Part shown: positions 12,886 to 24,235 of the stretch, piece by piece
How the letters are laid out: each line of letters begins with the position of its first letter
Numbering within the stretch: position 1 is the first letter of the stretch
Assembly (NCBI GenBank): GCA_014843695.1
Contig: CM026400.1
Span: 41,018,617 to 41,082,616, forward strand
Source: Archivesica marissinica
Lineage: Eukaryota; Mollusca; Bivalvia; Venerida; Vesicomyidae
Reading direction: 5' to 3'
Length of the DNA: 64,000 nucleotides
Notes under the pieces: model-generated
Seen by the model: the letters and a program-made list of their open reading frames with translations, nothing else
Databases searched by the model: none
What the model was told of the DNA's origin: nothing
Position numbers and translations under genes: made by a program

Positions 12886-13121
12886 TTTTTAGAACTTATT
12901 TAAATTACGATCATGGGACTAGAATATGAGCGGGTACGGACAATTCCGAACGATTTTCGGCCAAATTCGGGATAATAATTATTTTTCTAAGAAAGAGTAG
13001 CAGAGTAGAAAGGATTTTATTATTTTCGAATACATTTATACATGTTTCTATTTTTGAGACGCGTGGGTATTAGTGGTTTTATAATGAGTATGATAGTTTT
13101 AGAAATTGTGACCGTGATTTT
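12886..13121. repeat. uncharacterised dispersed repeat, copy 1
   Basis: This aligns in the same order and orientation with 57110-57356: TTTAAATTACGATCA..GACTAGAAT, GAGCGGGT, ATTTTCGAATACATTTA, TAGTGGTTTTATAATGAGTA, and GACCGTGATTTTGA. Divergence is considerable and includes indels. Neither copy shows coding potential or obvious termini, so the type of element is unknown. Confidence 0.7.
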
Positions 13122-13302
13122 GAAATGGATTGCATCTTAAAGAAACTATAATTCCTTGTACAGAGATACGGTAGATCACTCGAAACAACAGACACATGCG
13201 ATGGCAGCGGGTAGGCAACTTTACAAGCAAGGCAATAGTTCTAGACATACAAGAGTACATACCCAACCTGGTCCCAACCTGGTTGTTCAAACCTTCGGCA
13301 GC

Positions 13303-13321
13303 AAAAAAAAAAAAAAAAAAA
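13303..13321 (+). repeat. poly(A) run
   Basis: Nineteen consecutive As after TTCGGCAGC. It may be the tail of a degraded retroposed sequence, but no upstream element was identified. Confidence 0.6.
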
Positions 13322-13516
13322 GTTAAATGCTGCAACCCGTTGGTGAACCTAACACACTGGTCGTTGGTTTCATTAAAAGGGCAACATATTTGTTTTCAAG
13401 AGAAAGGTCGTGAAAATAGTTAACTGGATCTTAACAACTTGTTAGTCTAAGAAGCCATAGACATTTCGCACGCCAGATAGATAGCTTCCTCACAAGTTAT
13501 GTGAAGTCAATGGCAT

Positions 13517-13965
13517 TAACTCTTTTCAGCACCGAATAAATTCAAAGCAATGTGCAAACAACATAGATCCAGATCAGCGTAACGCCGCGTTTGATTTGGA
13601 TCACTGGTGTTTACTATTCGGACAGGTGCTTCAGCTCCACTGTCTGAAGAGAAATAAGCATATAGCCTGATCAGACGGCATGTTCTGTTCTGTCTGATCA
13701 GGATCTATGTTGTTTGCTATTCGGACATGTGCTCCAGCTCCACTGTCTGAAGAGAAATAAGCATATAGCCTGATCAGACGGCATGTTCTGTTCTCTCTGA
13801 TCAGGATCTATGTTGTTTGCTATTCGGACATGTGCTCCAGCTCCACTGTCTGAAGAGAAATAAGCATATAGCCTGATCAGACGGCACGTTCGGTTCTGTC
13901 TGATCGGGTTCTAGGATGTGTACAAAGGCGCTGCTTTATTGTAACATTAGCGGTTTAAGAGTTAG
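13517..13965. mobile_element. TTAA-flanked hairpin MITE with internal triplication
   Basis: The left end TTAACTCTTTTCAGCACC matches that of the element at 31540-31780 (TTAACCCTTTCAACACC). A partly matching inverted end, GGTTTAAGAGTTAG, lies at 13952-13965. Inside is the family motif GCAAACAACATAGATCCAG. The hairpin CCTGATCAGAC...GTCTGATCAGG is present in each copy of a 103-bp unit repeated three times. A piggyBac-like origin would fit the TTAA flanks but is inference. Confidence 0.55.
13597..13905. repeat. 103-bp tandem repeat, 3 copies
   Basis: CTATTCGGACA recurs at 13614, 13717 and 13820. Each unit contains GTGCTCCAGCTCCACTGTC and the GATCAG hairpin. The array lies within the 13517-13965 element. 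Confidence 0.93.
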
Positions 13966-14185
13966 CCACTCGACCATTGTACAAACATGCGGAATATTCT
14001 ATAGCAACAGCCACTTCCGGCTATGACCGGCTGGTCATAGTGCACAGCAAGCACGTTATATGAGATACGATATGCACAATACTACACATAGGATCAACTT
14101 TATGTCATATCAATAGGTCAATATGAACCATGAGGTACAACAATTTACAAACACGAACATAACAAATAGTGGTGACAAATCTTCT

Positions 14186-14395
14186 TTTTTTATACTTATA
14201 GTAATCACTCTCGTTGGCTCGGATTAAAGCGTATATGTGGTCATTCATGTGGGAGGAAACCGGAGTACTTGGAGAAAACCCACCAGTCCGATCTGGCGAC
14301 CATCGTACCATCTCACATACTTCCCTGTCCGAGGATCGAACCCGGGTCGCATTGGTGAGAAGCGAGCGCGCTAACCACTGCGCTAATCGGACACA
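14186..14395 (-). mobile_element. SINE family C
   Basis: On the minus strand: tRNA head TCCGATTAGCGCAGTGG (A box) and ACCCGGGTTCGATCC (B box), then GGGAAGTATGTGAGATGG, GTCGCCAGATCGGAC, GTGGGTTTTCTCC, CTCCGGTTTCCTCCCACA and a 3' segment CCAACGAGAGTGATTA. The family is non-coding. Other copies are at 24236-24965, 30632-30854, 31253-31429 and 54655-54885. Confidence 0.88.
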
Positions 14396-14796
14396 TCTTG
14401 CGAAGAAGGCATAGTATGCATTGTAACAATGTTATTATTCAATTTAAAAATTAATCACACGAATATACTAGCATAAAAATGTTCATAATGTATATATCAA
14501 ACCTGTATTTACTTCCATTAAGAATATCGCAGAGTACAACAGGTCGATTATATATACTCTTATCATGAATGAATGTGATTCAAACAGAAGTATTGGCGCA
14601 GCACTGAGGTGTGGCGTTCTGTTCGGGTGGGGTAATTTAACAATGACATCGGTTTACAGAAAGCTACATTTATTGTGTTATTTAACATGGCTATTGAGTA
14701 AAGTTTTCCTGGGAGTCTTGGCTAGTCAATTGGAACATAGGAGATATTGTTAAAAAGTAATTCCAAAACTGTATGTATACCGCGATATGTCAAATC
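14396..14796. other. unassigned spacer
   Basis: No recognised element. A 62-codon plus-strand frame at 14565-14753 has no family signature. Confidence 0.4.
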
Positions 14797-15181
14797 TCGT
14801 GTACCATTATCCAGGCATGTAATGTACGTGTACCATTATCCAGGCATGTAATGTACGTGTACCATTACCCAGGCATGTAATTTACGTGTACCATTATCCA
14901 GACATGTAATTTACGTGTACCATTACCCAGGCATGTAATTTACGTGTACCATTATCCAGGCATGTAATTTACATGTACCATTATCCAGACATGTAATTTA
15001 CGTGTACCATTACCCAGGCATGTAATTTACGTGTACCATTATCCAGACATGTAATTTACGTGTACCATTATCCAGGCATGTAATTTACATGTACCATTAT
15101 CCAGGCATGTAATTTACGTGTACCATTATCCAGGCATGTAATTTACGTGTACCATTATCCAAGCATGTAATTTACATGTAC
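14797..15181. repeat. 29-bp minisatellite (first family), about 13 copies
   Basis: The unit is built of CATGTAATTTACGTG and TACCATTATCCAGG, with variants ACCCAGG, CCAGACA and TTACATG. It is unrelated in sequence to the other 29-bp family at 45820-53592. Confidence 0.95.
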
Positions 15182-15544
15182 GCCTATATTGTACCTCTGG
15201 TGCATTTGATGCTTTGCGTCAATGAATTTCTTGTTTTTATATGGACAACTATAACATGTTAATATATTGTTAATTAGGGGCATCCGACAACATGCGATAT
15301 AATAATACTATAGATACCCGATATAACATGATAACACTAGTACATATAAAACGTGAAAGCATACATATACATGTCTGTACTATTTCTGTTATATGACTGC
15401 GTGCTTGTTTTTATGGGATGTTTACAATCGTACAATAGTATTAGGAAAGAGGTAGCCATATAAGCAAGTTGCTTTCTCCTCATTCCTACATGTATTTTTT
15501 TATTGTGATCATTATACTATGTATATTCATTGAAATAAAATATT

Positions 15545-15806
15545 GTTTAAACTAATCGCACTAGCAGCTTAGGACATATGACGATTATCCAGCTGTTATT
15601 GGATGAGGGAGACCCCGGGTGCCACTCCGAGCTGTAGTTGATGCACGGACTGGCACCCGGGTAGAACCATCGACACTCCTCTAAACCAGCTGTCTAGCTT
15701 TCTCACTTGAAAGAATTCAACACATAAAAGTTGGATTCGAACCTACAGTGGTTATGGGCAAGTGATTTGAAGTCAGCGACTGTAACCACTCCACCACGGA
15801 GGCCTC
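15545..15806 (-). mobile_element. SINE family D, complete-looking copy
   Basis: The minus strand opens with the tRNA-like head GGCCTCCGTGGTGGAGTGG and B box AGGTTCGAATCC, followed by a long body containing two related GC-rich segments (CACCCGGG-like, around 15610-15662) and the 3' motif CCTAAGCTGCTAGTG. Related copies are at 19990-20132, 31098-31483 and 57905-57983. Confidence 0.75.
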
Positions 15807-15904
15807 TCCATATGACTGTACGCAATACATTGCTTGTTACTGTATATACCTTGGCGATCAGTAAGTATTGCAGCTGTGCTGTGAAAGGTTTGATCCTGTT
15901 CAGG

Positions 15905-15952
15905 GCGATACACACACACGCACGCACGCACGCACACACACACACACACACA

Positions 15953-15991
<39 letters not shown>

Positions 15992-16054
15992 CACACACAC
16001 ACACACACAATACACACCACACACGCACGCACACACACACACACACACACACAC

Positions 16055-16112
<58 letters not shown>
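15905..16112. repeat. (AC)n microsatellite with ACGC interruptions
   Basis: About 200 bp of CA repeats with occasional GC, TA or dropped bases. The Cys/Val- and His/Thr-rich open frames across it are artefacts of the repeat. Confidence 0.97.
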
Positions 16113-16247
16113 GGGCCCGAGGGTATAAAACGTTTCTCAGATCTCAAATTCAAGCTCAAATGATCTGATTGGTTACTGTCAGCAGAACCAATCAGACGCG
16201 TGAGAATGAGTTTTGAGATTGGAGAAAAGTTTTATAACCTCGGGGCC
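16113..16247. mobile_element. foldback MITE, copy 1
   Basis: Nearly the whole 135 bp is an imperfect palindrome. GGGCCCGAGGGTATAAAAC...TTTCTCAGATCTCAAA...TGATTGGTT is mirrored by AACCAATCAGA...TTTTGAGATTGGAGAAAAG...TTTTATAACCTCGGGGCC. A second copy is at 33894-34032. No coding capacity. No clear target duplication was identified. Confidence 0.85.
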
Positions 16248-16504
16248 AGACCACGAAGACGCAATTCCAAGAAACATTGTATGTAGCAAAACATAGACAA
16301 GTTTTAACAGAGTTGCGAACCGGGTCAGCTTGTCTATATCAGAGCGGTTTTGTTTTTATTTGAAGCCGGAACGTGTATCACATGAGCATGTGTTCGTACA
16401 ATCATGTATGATACATGTAAGATAACACACGGTTTTTACATAAATATTATGATAAAGCATTCAATTATGAATTGTTCGAAGTTAACTACGCCTTGCCAAT
16501 TAGT

Positions 16505-16588
16505 AAAAAATCTAAAATGACTAATCTCTTCAGGAGGCGTTGCTCATATGGGCAACCGGTAGCGACGACAAATAAACGTAAAACACAA
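16505..16588 (+). mobile_element. SINE family A, 3' fragment
   Basis: AAAATCTAAAATGACTAATC through CAGGAGGCGTTGCTCATATG and GGTAGCGACGACAAATAAACG, which is the last third of the family. Confidence 0.85.
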
Positions 16589-16671
16589 AGATACAGTTTT
16601 GTTTTTGTATCTGGCAGATACAATAAAAGCAAATTATAGGGCAGATATCGATCATACTCTTTCTTAATCAG

Positions 16672-17130
16672 TAATATCACGTAGTCAGGAATCTCACGTA
16701 GTCACCAATGTCACGTAGTAAGGAATGTCACATATTTACGAATGTCACGCTGCCAGGAATGTCATGTAGTCAAGAATGTCACGTAATCAGGAATATCACT
16801 TAGTCATATGCCACGTAGCCAGTAATGTCACGTAGATAGTAATGTCACGTAATCAGTAATGTCACGTAGATAGTAATGTCACGTAATCGGTAATGTCAGG
16901 TAACCAGGAGTGTGACGTAGCCAGTAATGTCACATAGTCATACATGTCACGTAGTCAGTAATGTCACGTAGTCATACATGTCACGTAGTCATTAATGTCA
17001 CATAATCAGTAATGTCACATAGTCATAAATGTCACGTAGTCATAAATGTCACGCAGTCAGGAATGTCACGTAGTCAATAATATCACGTCTCAGAGATGTC
17101 ACGTTGTCGGGATGTCACGCATAAGTAATG
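16672..17130. repeat. 17-bp minisatellite, about 26 copies
   Basis: The core ATGTCACGTAGTCA plus a three-base linker (GTA, GGA or TAA) recurs with many point differences and a few length variants. The ends fade gradually. Confidence 0.93.
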
Positions 17131-17503
17131 ACACGTTCTTTTTCTGTGGTTGTTTTCATTTACTTTACGGGACGTAGGGTTGTTAGTGTATAGTTAGGAT
17201 GATATGTGTAGTGAGGGTGTAATCTATAACCGACTTCTTCAACGTGATACGATATCTATGAAGAGGCAACGGGCATAGCATGCGGGACTTTTGATTTCAG
17301 ACATTGATGTGAACCTAGATGACCCAGATCAGTGAAAGCAAATATTTACATTACCCACTGAATTTGACTTGATCTGAACGTACGGACGAAATGTTAATAT
17401 GACAATGACAGTTGGTGTGATAATATACATCTCGGCCACTTAGAATATATCTCTAATATGTATTTATATCCTTAACCTGCCAATCACAACTAACGTCGCT
17501 TTC

Positions 17504-17546
17504 GCAAACAGCATAGAGCCAGATCAGACGACACGGAACGTGTCAG
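17504..17546. repeat. fragment of the TTAA hairpin family
   Basis: GCAAACAGCATAGAGCCAG followed by ATCAGAC and the small hairpin GACAC-GGAAC-GTGTC matches the core start of the elements at 13517-13965 and 31540-31780. It lies directly against the 54-bp array. Confidence 0.5.
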
Positions 17547-18165
17547 TGTGTACAGGACGAACTGGCAACACTGAAGGTTTATAAATAACCAAAGATTCAA
17601 TGTGTACCGGACGAACTGGCAACCCTGAAGGTTTCTAAATAACCAACGTTTCAATGTGTACCGGACGAACTGGCAACCCTGAAGGTTTCTAAATAACCAA
17701 CGTTTCAATGTGTACCGGACGAACTGGCAACCCTGAAGGTTTATAAATAACCAACGTTTCAATGTGTACCGGACGAACTGGCAACACTGAAGGTTTATAA
17801 ATAACCAACGTTTCAATGTGTACCGGACGAACTGGCAACCCTGAAGGTTTCTAAATAACCAACGTTTCAATGTGTACCGAACGAACTGGCAACCCTGAAG
17901 GTTTCTAAATAACCAACGTTTCAATGTGTAACCGGACGGACTGGCAACACTGAAGGTTTATAAATAACCAACGTTTCAATGTGTACCGGACGAACTAGCA
18001 ACCCTGAAGGTTTCTAAATAACCAACGTTTCAATGTGTAACCGAACGAACTGGCAACCCTGAAGGTTTCTAAATAACCAACGTTTCAATGTGTAACCGGA
18101 CGGACTGGCAACCCTGCAGTTTTATAAATCTCCAAAGTTTCAATGTGTACAGGGCGGACTAGAAA
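17547..18165. repeat. 54-bp minisatellite, about 11 copies
   Basis: The unit contains GTGTACCGGACGAACTGGCA, CCTGAAGG, TTTCTAAATAACC and AACGTTTCAA. Some units are 55 bp (GTAACC). The last unit is diverged. The 144-codon minus frame repeats an 18-residue peptide and stops where a 55-bp unit breaks the frame, which argues against coding. Confidence 0.95.
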
Positions 18166-18651
18166 CTCAAGACTAACCCACTTTTTCATCAACCTTTTAA
18201 AATATGCATGTCATTAGTCCTTATTTCACATAATTTTATGTTTATTGCTTTTTTATCATAAGAAATATACCAAGAGGTCAACATATGATCTCTAGACGCC
18301 ATCTCAATTACACTTCTAGCATCTTTATACTTATTGATGAATTATTAATATCGTTGCATATAATTTATTCTTCATTTGTCGTATTTTATACGTCCAAACA
18401 ATTTTTTGTTGATGACCATTGTCTGTAAAGAAACGTTTTTCTTAACTTCTTAGCTGATGTCTACATTAGGTTGACGTATCACTATCTCGATTGATAGAAA
18501 CAGTTCCAAGAATAACTGGCTAGCTGTATGATCAATCTCAAAACAATCATTAACAAGTCTGAAGAAAACCAACCATTCTTCAACAATTCATTTCTCAATG
18601 AAATACTTAGTAGTTTCTGAACAAAATATTTCAGTTGTTTTATTTCAATAG

Positions 18652-19062
18652 TTACAGGTATACTGTCCGCCTCTTCTGTCCGTTCAAAATCACAGGAACT
18701 GGTTGTTGTTTCGTCATCATGGACCCTTCAATAATTGTATCTGTATCTGTTGTCATATATGGTGTTCCTGTCCTGCTAATTGCATTTAGATCTGTGAAAA
18801 GTTGTTTGTCAACGTGTTTTGTTGGCGTATCGATTTTCTTTGTTATGTGCATTGGACTATCAGTTACGTTTCCAGTTGGTATGTGTAGCTTGTCTGTATT
18901 TGTATAGATACTGATTATGTCAATGTCACAGTTAGCATCCGTTCCATTAACGTCGTAAACTCTAGCATTCTGACCAGGTCTATTGCTCCTACCAACAATC
19001 ACTGTCAGCTGACGTTCCGGGTATGCATGTATCCGGTGCCTGATGATGTGACCATTGAACAT
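18652..19062 (-). CDS. unassigned 136-codon open frame, possible exon or relic
   Basis: This is the longest open frame in the window that lies in neither a tandem array nor a recognised transposon. The predicted peptide has mixed, protein-like composition, with hydrophilic stretches such as VIVGRSNRPGQNARVYDVNG and many Thr/Asp residues near the middle. I see no signal peptide, membrane segment or known domain. The plus strand is also partly open here (18635-18907). No neighbouring exon or splice signal could be tied to it. It may be one exon of a spliced gene, the relic of a mobile element, or chance. Confidence 0.2.
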   Translation of the reverse strand: MFNGHIIRHRIHAYPERQLTVIVGRSNRPGQNARVYDVNGTDANCDIDIISIYTNTDKLHIPTGNVTDSPMHITKKIDTPTKHVDKQLFTDLNAISRTGTPYMTTDTDTIIEGSMMTKQQPVPVILNGQKRRTVYL

Positions 19063-19989
19063 TTATATTTGTACATGGATCGAGTTTACTGAACAGAGAA
19101 AATGGTCGTCTATTAAACCGTTACCTCGAAACGTGCGTCGTCTGCATAACCATGACCCAAACACGTGACTTTTGAAATTTTAGAAAATCAATAATATTAG
19201 CTCTAAATCAAACGCATGCGCATCAATACGTATTGCATCGACTAGTATCCATATCTATAACTCTTAAACATCAGCTCACAACGTTTTATACACGTTTTGC
19301 AATACATAAACATGAATACATCCACTTTGTCACGACCTGCCCAACTTCAATAAAATGTTAGTATTCACACGTATACCTTTATGCGGGAATTCTTATTTAA
19401 TCTTTAATCAGATATTGAGCATATAGAATCAATCAAATATACAGTAATTACCATATGCGAGCGGCTATTTTCATCGGGTACCTCGTGGTATCACTCCAAA
19501 ACAGTGACACAAATCGTCTACAAACCGATACTGGGGTCGTCCAAACGCCAATCTTCGTGTGACATAGCATTGCCACAGTGGCATTCATATGTAGACGGAG
19601 CTAATGATGTGGAGAGAGGTGAGAGCTAGACACACAGTCGGAGACAAACACTACCATACGTAAAGGAGTGGCCGCACTTTATGATCTCCTAAATGATGAA
19701 GACAATAAGAGTACATGTATACACACTGTATTTATAGTTAACGATCCTGTCTTATATGTTGCAAATGATCATACCAAACAACAGTATCAAAGATAAATTT
19801 AGACCGTCTAAATACACTGACCATTCATCAGCATGGTACACAATATAACAGTACATCAATAACGTGTTCTAGTAATTCGAGCAACCTCTTGTCACATGAT
19901 CCAACTATTGTGTCGTATATTTCGTTTTCCAAATCGTAACAAGACCCGTGAATCAAATTTGTCCCAGCATAGATCAATGTGTTGACCTT
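19063..19989. other. unassigned region
   Basis: About 0.9 kb with no open frame above 60 codons and no recognised repeat. Confidence 0.4.
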
Positions 19990-20132
19990 TCGTTAATTGT
20001 ATGTTTTGGTTGTTTATTTGTTGGGTGTTTAGAGTCACACGAACAGCTTAGGTCATACGGCGGCTCTCCATCTAGTATCGATGGAGCAATACCCTGGATG
20101 CCCCTCCAAGCAGAATTGCAGGCCTATTTTAT
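19990..20132 (-). mobile_element. SINE family D, 3' fragment
   Basis: AACAGCTTAGGTCATACGGC, CTATCATCGATGGAG-like sequence and ACCCTGGATGCCCCTCC match the 3' half of the copy at 31098-31252. The tRNA head is absent. Confidence 0.65.
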
Positions 20133-20221
20133 ATAGTTTATATACCTTCCTATCTGCGTATGGACAGTACGTATTCATATTAAGGGATATAAAAAAAAGT
20201 AGAAAGTAAAATGTTTGTTTA

Positions 20222-20433
20222 TTATTGAAAGGGCCAGCCACTCATGAGACACCTTTATGAACATCAGTATTTCCCGAATCCTATCATTGAAGGCCAGGCT
20301 AATAGGCAATCGATGACCAGAATTTAACTTGCTGGCACCTCACCAACCGGCCATATCAGAACGAACTCATGTCGAACCTTCGACCTCCCGTTCCGTATGC
20401 GGACGCCTTAATCCACAAGGCCACGGAGATGGA
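20222..20433 (-). mobile_element. SINE family F, copy 1
   Basis: The minus strand reads CTCCGTGGCCTTGTGGATTA (tRNA-like head), GGCGTCCGCATACGG, GGGAGGTCGAAGGTTCGAC (B box), TTCGTTCTGATATGGC, GGTTGGTGAG and a 3' end TGGCTGGCCCTTTCAATAA. The second copy is at 23745-23941. Confidence 0.8.
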
Positions 20434-20739
20434 GATATATTGCAACGGGATTTGCGTCTGAACAGTCAGGAGCACACACTACATGTAATTAATTATTTGT
20501 GAAAAACCTCAAATCCCAATTGATCTTATAGGAACACCTTCTACACAAACATTCAAATCACCGAAATCCCTACATACCTTATATATACACGTAATCTGTA
20601 CCGTGACGATGGGCAATTATATAGTAGCATTGAAGGCATATATTTTGCATATGATTTAGAAGTTGGGAGAAAAACGCTGTTGTAAGGAATTTCGTTTTCA
20701 CAACAAATAGTTTCACTAGTTCGAGTAATATTCAGATGT

Positions 20740-21176
20740 GGATATAGAAGGTGAAAGTGAGAGGCTAGTAGATGGTGGCTATAACAGTTGAAAGTGGGAG
20801 ATGGGGAGATGAGATGGGCTTGGAATTTGAAAGACGGTGTTCGAGAGAGTATGGTCTGGAAGCTGAAAGTGCGTGTTCGGGAAAGGTTGATCGAAAAGTG
20901 GAATGTTGGGGTTCAGGAGAAACTGATCTAAAAATGAAAGTGGGGGTAATGGAGAGGATGATATAAATGTTGAAAGTGGGGGTAAGGGAGAGACATATCC
21001 AAATGTTGAAAGTGGGGGTAATGTTGAAGGTGTGGTAATGGCGATGATATACGGGTTGACAGTTGGTGAAAGGGAGAGGCTGGTTAAAAGTGGGGGTAGG
21101 GGAATAGTTGAAAGTGACGGTAAGGGAGAGGTTGAAAGTGGGAGTAAAGAAGATGTTGAAAGTGGGAAGTAATGTT
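20740..21176. repeat. degenerate G-rich tandem repeat, roughly 18-36 bp period
   Basis: The phrase GTTGAAAGTGGGGGTAAGG, with GGAGAGG and variable spacers, recurs through the region. The right half is more regular. It lies on an A/G-rich strand, so the 142-codon minus frame (Thr/Phe/Pro-rich, with PTFN motifs) is a product of the repeat. Confidence 0.75.
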
Positions 21177-21667
21177 ATTCGGATAAGTATCACAGTTCAA
21201 ACACCATTTAAAGCGGAAACTGCTTAGTCAGACATGAAAATCCGCTATCGGATAAGAATACATATCTTAATGTAGTAGATCATGACATTTAAAAAAGAAA
21301 ACAGAAAAAACTGCTCAAGATTATCTAAACTATGTTAATCTGAAACGCAAACATTTCTAATGTTCCTTGTGCCAAGTGCCGACTTACACTAAAACCAAAA
21401 AACGTATTGAACTTGATTCATTTCAGGAAGATAACGCCGCGTAACATTACTGCGTAATACATGTAAACATTGTGTACGAACTCGAACTAATTTGAGGAAT
21501 TCTAAGAGAACACTTTGTTGGTTTAAAGGAATATAAAACCATTTCAGAAGACAAGACCCAAGATTATAAGCTTTTCTAAAATATCTACCTCAGGCTTATC
21601 TGGTGTGATTGGTCAAATGTTGTACTGAACTCAGCGAATCAGAAAGATTGATGCTGAATTTCTGTGT

Positions 21668-21952
21668 GTGTTTTACGTTTATTTATCGTCGCTACCGCTA
21701 CCCATATGAGCGACGCCTCCTGAAGAGATTAGTCATTTTAGATTTTGGATGATAGTGCATGATACAGACAGAGACCCATTCCAGAGTCTCCTCTGGTTCT
21801 TTTACGTGCACAGTATAAAGCACCGACACGAGACCTCGGTTTAACGTCCCATCTGAAAGACTGTTAATTTTTATTATGGTCAGACGGGAGATCTAACCTG
21901 CGATCCCTGGATTACCAGTCCAGCGTGTTACCACTTGACTACAGATCCGTCT
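21668..21952 (-). mobile_element. SINE family A, full length
   Basis: The minus strand starts CAGACGGATCTGTAGTC, has the tRNA-like A box and CCAGGGATCGCAGG head, a mutated B box, GGGACGTTAAACCGAGGTC, and ends CGATAAATAAACGTAAAACA. This is one of the copies that define the family ends. Confidence 0.9.
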
Positions 21953-22119
21953 GGTATGCTGACTTTGCAATTGGGGAAACGTTTTATAACATCCTTGCCC
22001 GCGCTCACCCATATAGTCCACCGTCGGCGGTGGTAATTAAAATCCAACATAACCAATTTGTATTCAAATTCGGTGAGTTAATTCTAGGAACAAGAAATAG
22101 TAACACGGTCATTTAGTTT

Positions 22120-22355
22120 CTAGACATGTATTGTAGCTCGATGGCAAAACAAGATTGCACATCAGTATAGTAATGGCTCTCGATACCTCATTCCTCATGG
22201 AATATATCGCCATGGGGCAGAGAGAAGACGCAATGTGGAATTTAAGTACAATGCTATGGGAACACTCTTAACGGCTATGGTTGGGAGCTAACACCCTGCC
22301 TCACTCACCTAGCTCCCGGTCTCACTAACGCGCCACCACTGTGATATCACGACTT
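22120..22355 (-). mobile_element. SINE family E
   Basis: Contains TAGCTCGATGGCAAAACAAG, CGATACCTCATTCCTCATGG and CGCCATGGGGCAGAGAGAAG, matching copies at 32925-33050, 53768-53878 and 54385-54502. Further right, a possible tRNA-like head (TGGTGGCGCGTTAGTGAG on the minus strand) extends this copy. Orientation is taken from the tail it shares with family C. Confidence 0.6.
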
Positions 22356-23147
22356 CCATGACTTGTCATTTACTTGATCTGGTGTTGCTTTTTTTTTAAT
22401 GAAGAGTGTATTGGACCGGGATTCAAGGCAGTGGATTGGATACGATTATATAGAACAATCTGATCGATGTTTGACGAAATATGTACAAGAGCTACGTCCG
22501 ATTCGACTGCATCAACGCCGATAATGTATGTTCTGTTCATATCCCACATGCATCTGGACATAGATGTTACATATACGAGCTTACTTAATAGAAAAGGCAG
22601 TCTACATTCGAATATAAACAACACACACATTTGACTGTACAGTAGCACAGACATTCCGTGAAATCCATGCGCTTCAATTTGCATATTTTTTCTCAATTGC
22701 TGAATTGTATGCGCCTTTTATTTTAAAACAAAAATTTGCTTACGTTGCCTTCTTTTTATCAACGCGTACGTTGTCCTTGGGCTGCTCTAGATGGGGCTTT
22801 TATTAACGATATATTTAAATGAATATTAAGTAGTTACAAACTGACATTTAAACTTCCCTTCTGCATTATCAGTCTAAGTGTTCATTGATAAAACTGAAGA
22901 ATATTCTGAATGAGACTTGAGACTGACTGCATTACACGTGCTTTAAAACATGTTTAGAAACCCTGCATTATTCAGCAAAAATAATTTGAAAAGAGTCATG
23001 TCAAAACACTCAGTGATGCACCGCAGACCTGGTATGTTGCACCCTAACGAGAAATACCTGTCGCGTCGTAAATGTAATGACATTTGAATTCTCCAAAATG
23101 TTAATATGTATTGTTGATTAATTACAAAGACTAAAACTAACGAAATC
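22356..23147. other. unassigned region
   Basis: No array or SINE seen. A 108-codon minus frame (22370-22696) has no family signature. Confidence 0.4.
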
Positions 23148-23345
23148 CAATCTACATCCGTTATGTCGAATTCCGTGAACCGGACAAAATACTTCGACAT
23201 AACCGAAGTTTGACTTCCGTTGTGTCGAATTCCGTGAATGTAACAAAATACTTCGACATAACCGAAGTTTGACTTACGTTGTGTCGAATTCCGTGAATGT
23301 AACAAAATACTTCGACATAACCGAAGTTTGACATAACGAAATTGG
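23148..23345. mobile_element. partial TA-type MITE with internal triplication
   Basis: Starts CAATCTACATCCGTTATGTC, the same terminus as the element at 34473-34670. A segment of about 59 bp (GTCGAATTCCGTGAAT, AAAATACTTCGACATAACCG, AAGTTTGAC) is then repeated three times. The body continues with ATAACGAAATTGGATATAAA, as in the other copy (reverse strand), and is then lost. Confidence 0.75.
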
Positions 23346-23424
23346 ATATAAACCTTAGCTGTATCTTATTAGTATGCAGACCATCGATATATCTAATATA
23401 ATCATATTTACAAACCACTACACA

Positions 23425-23633
23425 TGTATGTTTCATTAATGTCAAACCCCTTGAGGGGGACATATACATGTGTTCCATGGGCCGGCTTAGCCGACCTAAG
23501 CGGTTAACCAGTACTAAGCAATGTGTGTGAGGTGCCTTGCTCAATGACACAACGTACGTGCCCTGACCAAGAATGGAACACGGTGTAATTCGATTCCAAA
23601 TCCGACGCTCTATCACAGAACAACGGACGCCAT
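23425..23633 (-). mobile_element. SINE family B
   Basis: A diverged copy of the 3643-3877 element: GGCGTCCGTTG head, ATTGAGCAAGGCACCTCAC, CTTAGTACTGGTTAACCGC and a short TATG-like tail side. The B box is mutated. Confidence 0.85.
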
Positions 23634-23744
23634 CCTTACTTTATGTTTAACCCGATTACGAAACACATTCTGAAACAGTACGCTATATCGTTCCGTAATT
23701 ATTCCTGGTTATAAAAGTAAAGTATACAGTGACACCCCTATTAA

Positions 23745-23941
23745 AAGGGCCAACTATTACTGACTTGTGAATCCTTCCCGAATCCTATCCTTGTAAACCA
23801 GGCGTCAGGCTGATTGGTAACCATTATTTAACTAGCTGGCGACTCACCAACCTGCCATATCAGAACGAACCCCTGACGAGAGTTCGAAGCTTCGACCTCC
23901 CGTTCCGTAGGCGGACGCCTTAACCACTAGGCCACGGAGGC
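23745..23941 (-). mobile_element. SINE family F, copy 2
   Basis: GCCTCCGTGGCCTAGTGG head with GGCGTCCGCCTACGG and CGGGAGGTCGAAGC, TTCGTTCTGATATGGC, and a 3' end matching copy 1 (TTGGCCCTTTTAATAG). Confidence 0.85.
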
Positions 23942-24235
23942 TTTGTGTATTGCAGTTTAGTTTTTAGCACAGAAATACACGAGGCGAGGAGACGAACTGT
24001 CCCTGACGGGGCACCATAGTTGTTAGTACAATGAATATTAAAATCACATTTTGACAACTAGGAACACTATTCCCTTGTGAAATGTTATCCAACATATCTT
24101 GAACGATGACCCGGATATGCATTAAATACGCAGTGTAAATATTAAAGAATATTTACTATAAACAATGCCATTTATATATCGTATTTTCAAAGTTAGTCTA
24201 CTTTAGGCCAAGTTTGTTTTTAGCTTAACATCATA

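Noticed and set aside
15703..16168. Cys/Val- or His/Thr-rich open frames
   Set aside because: Translations of a CA-repeat microsatellite.
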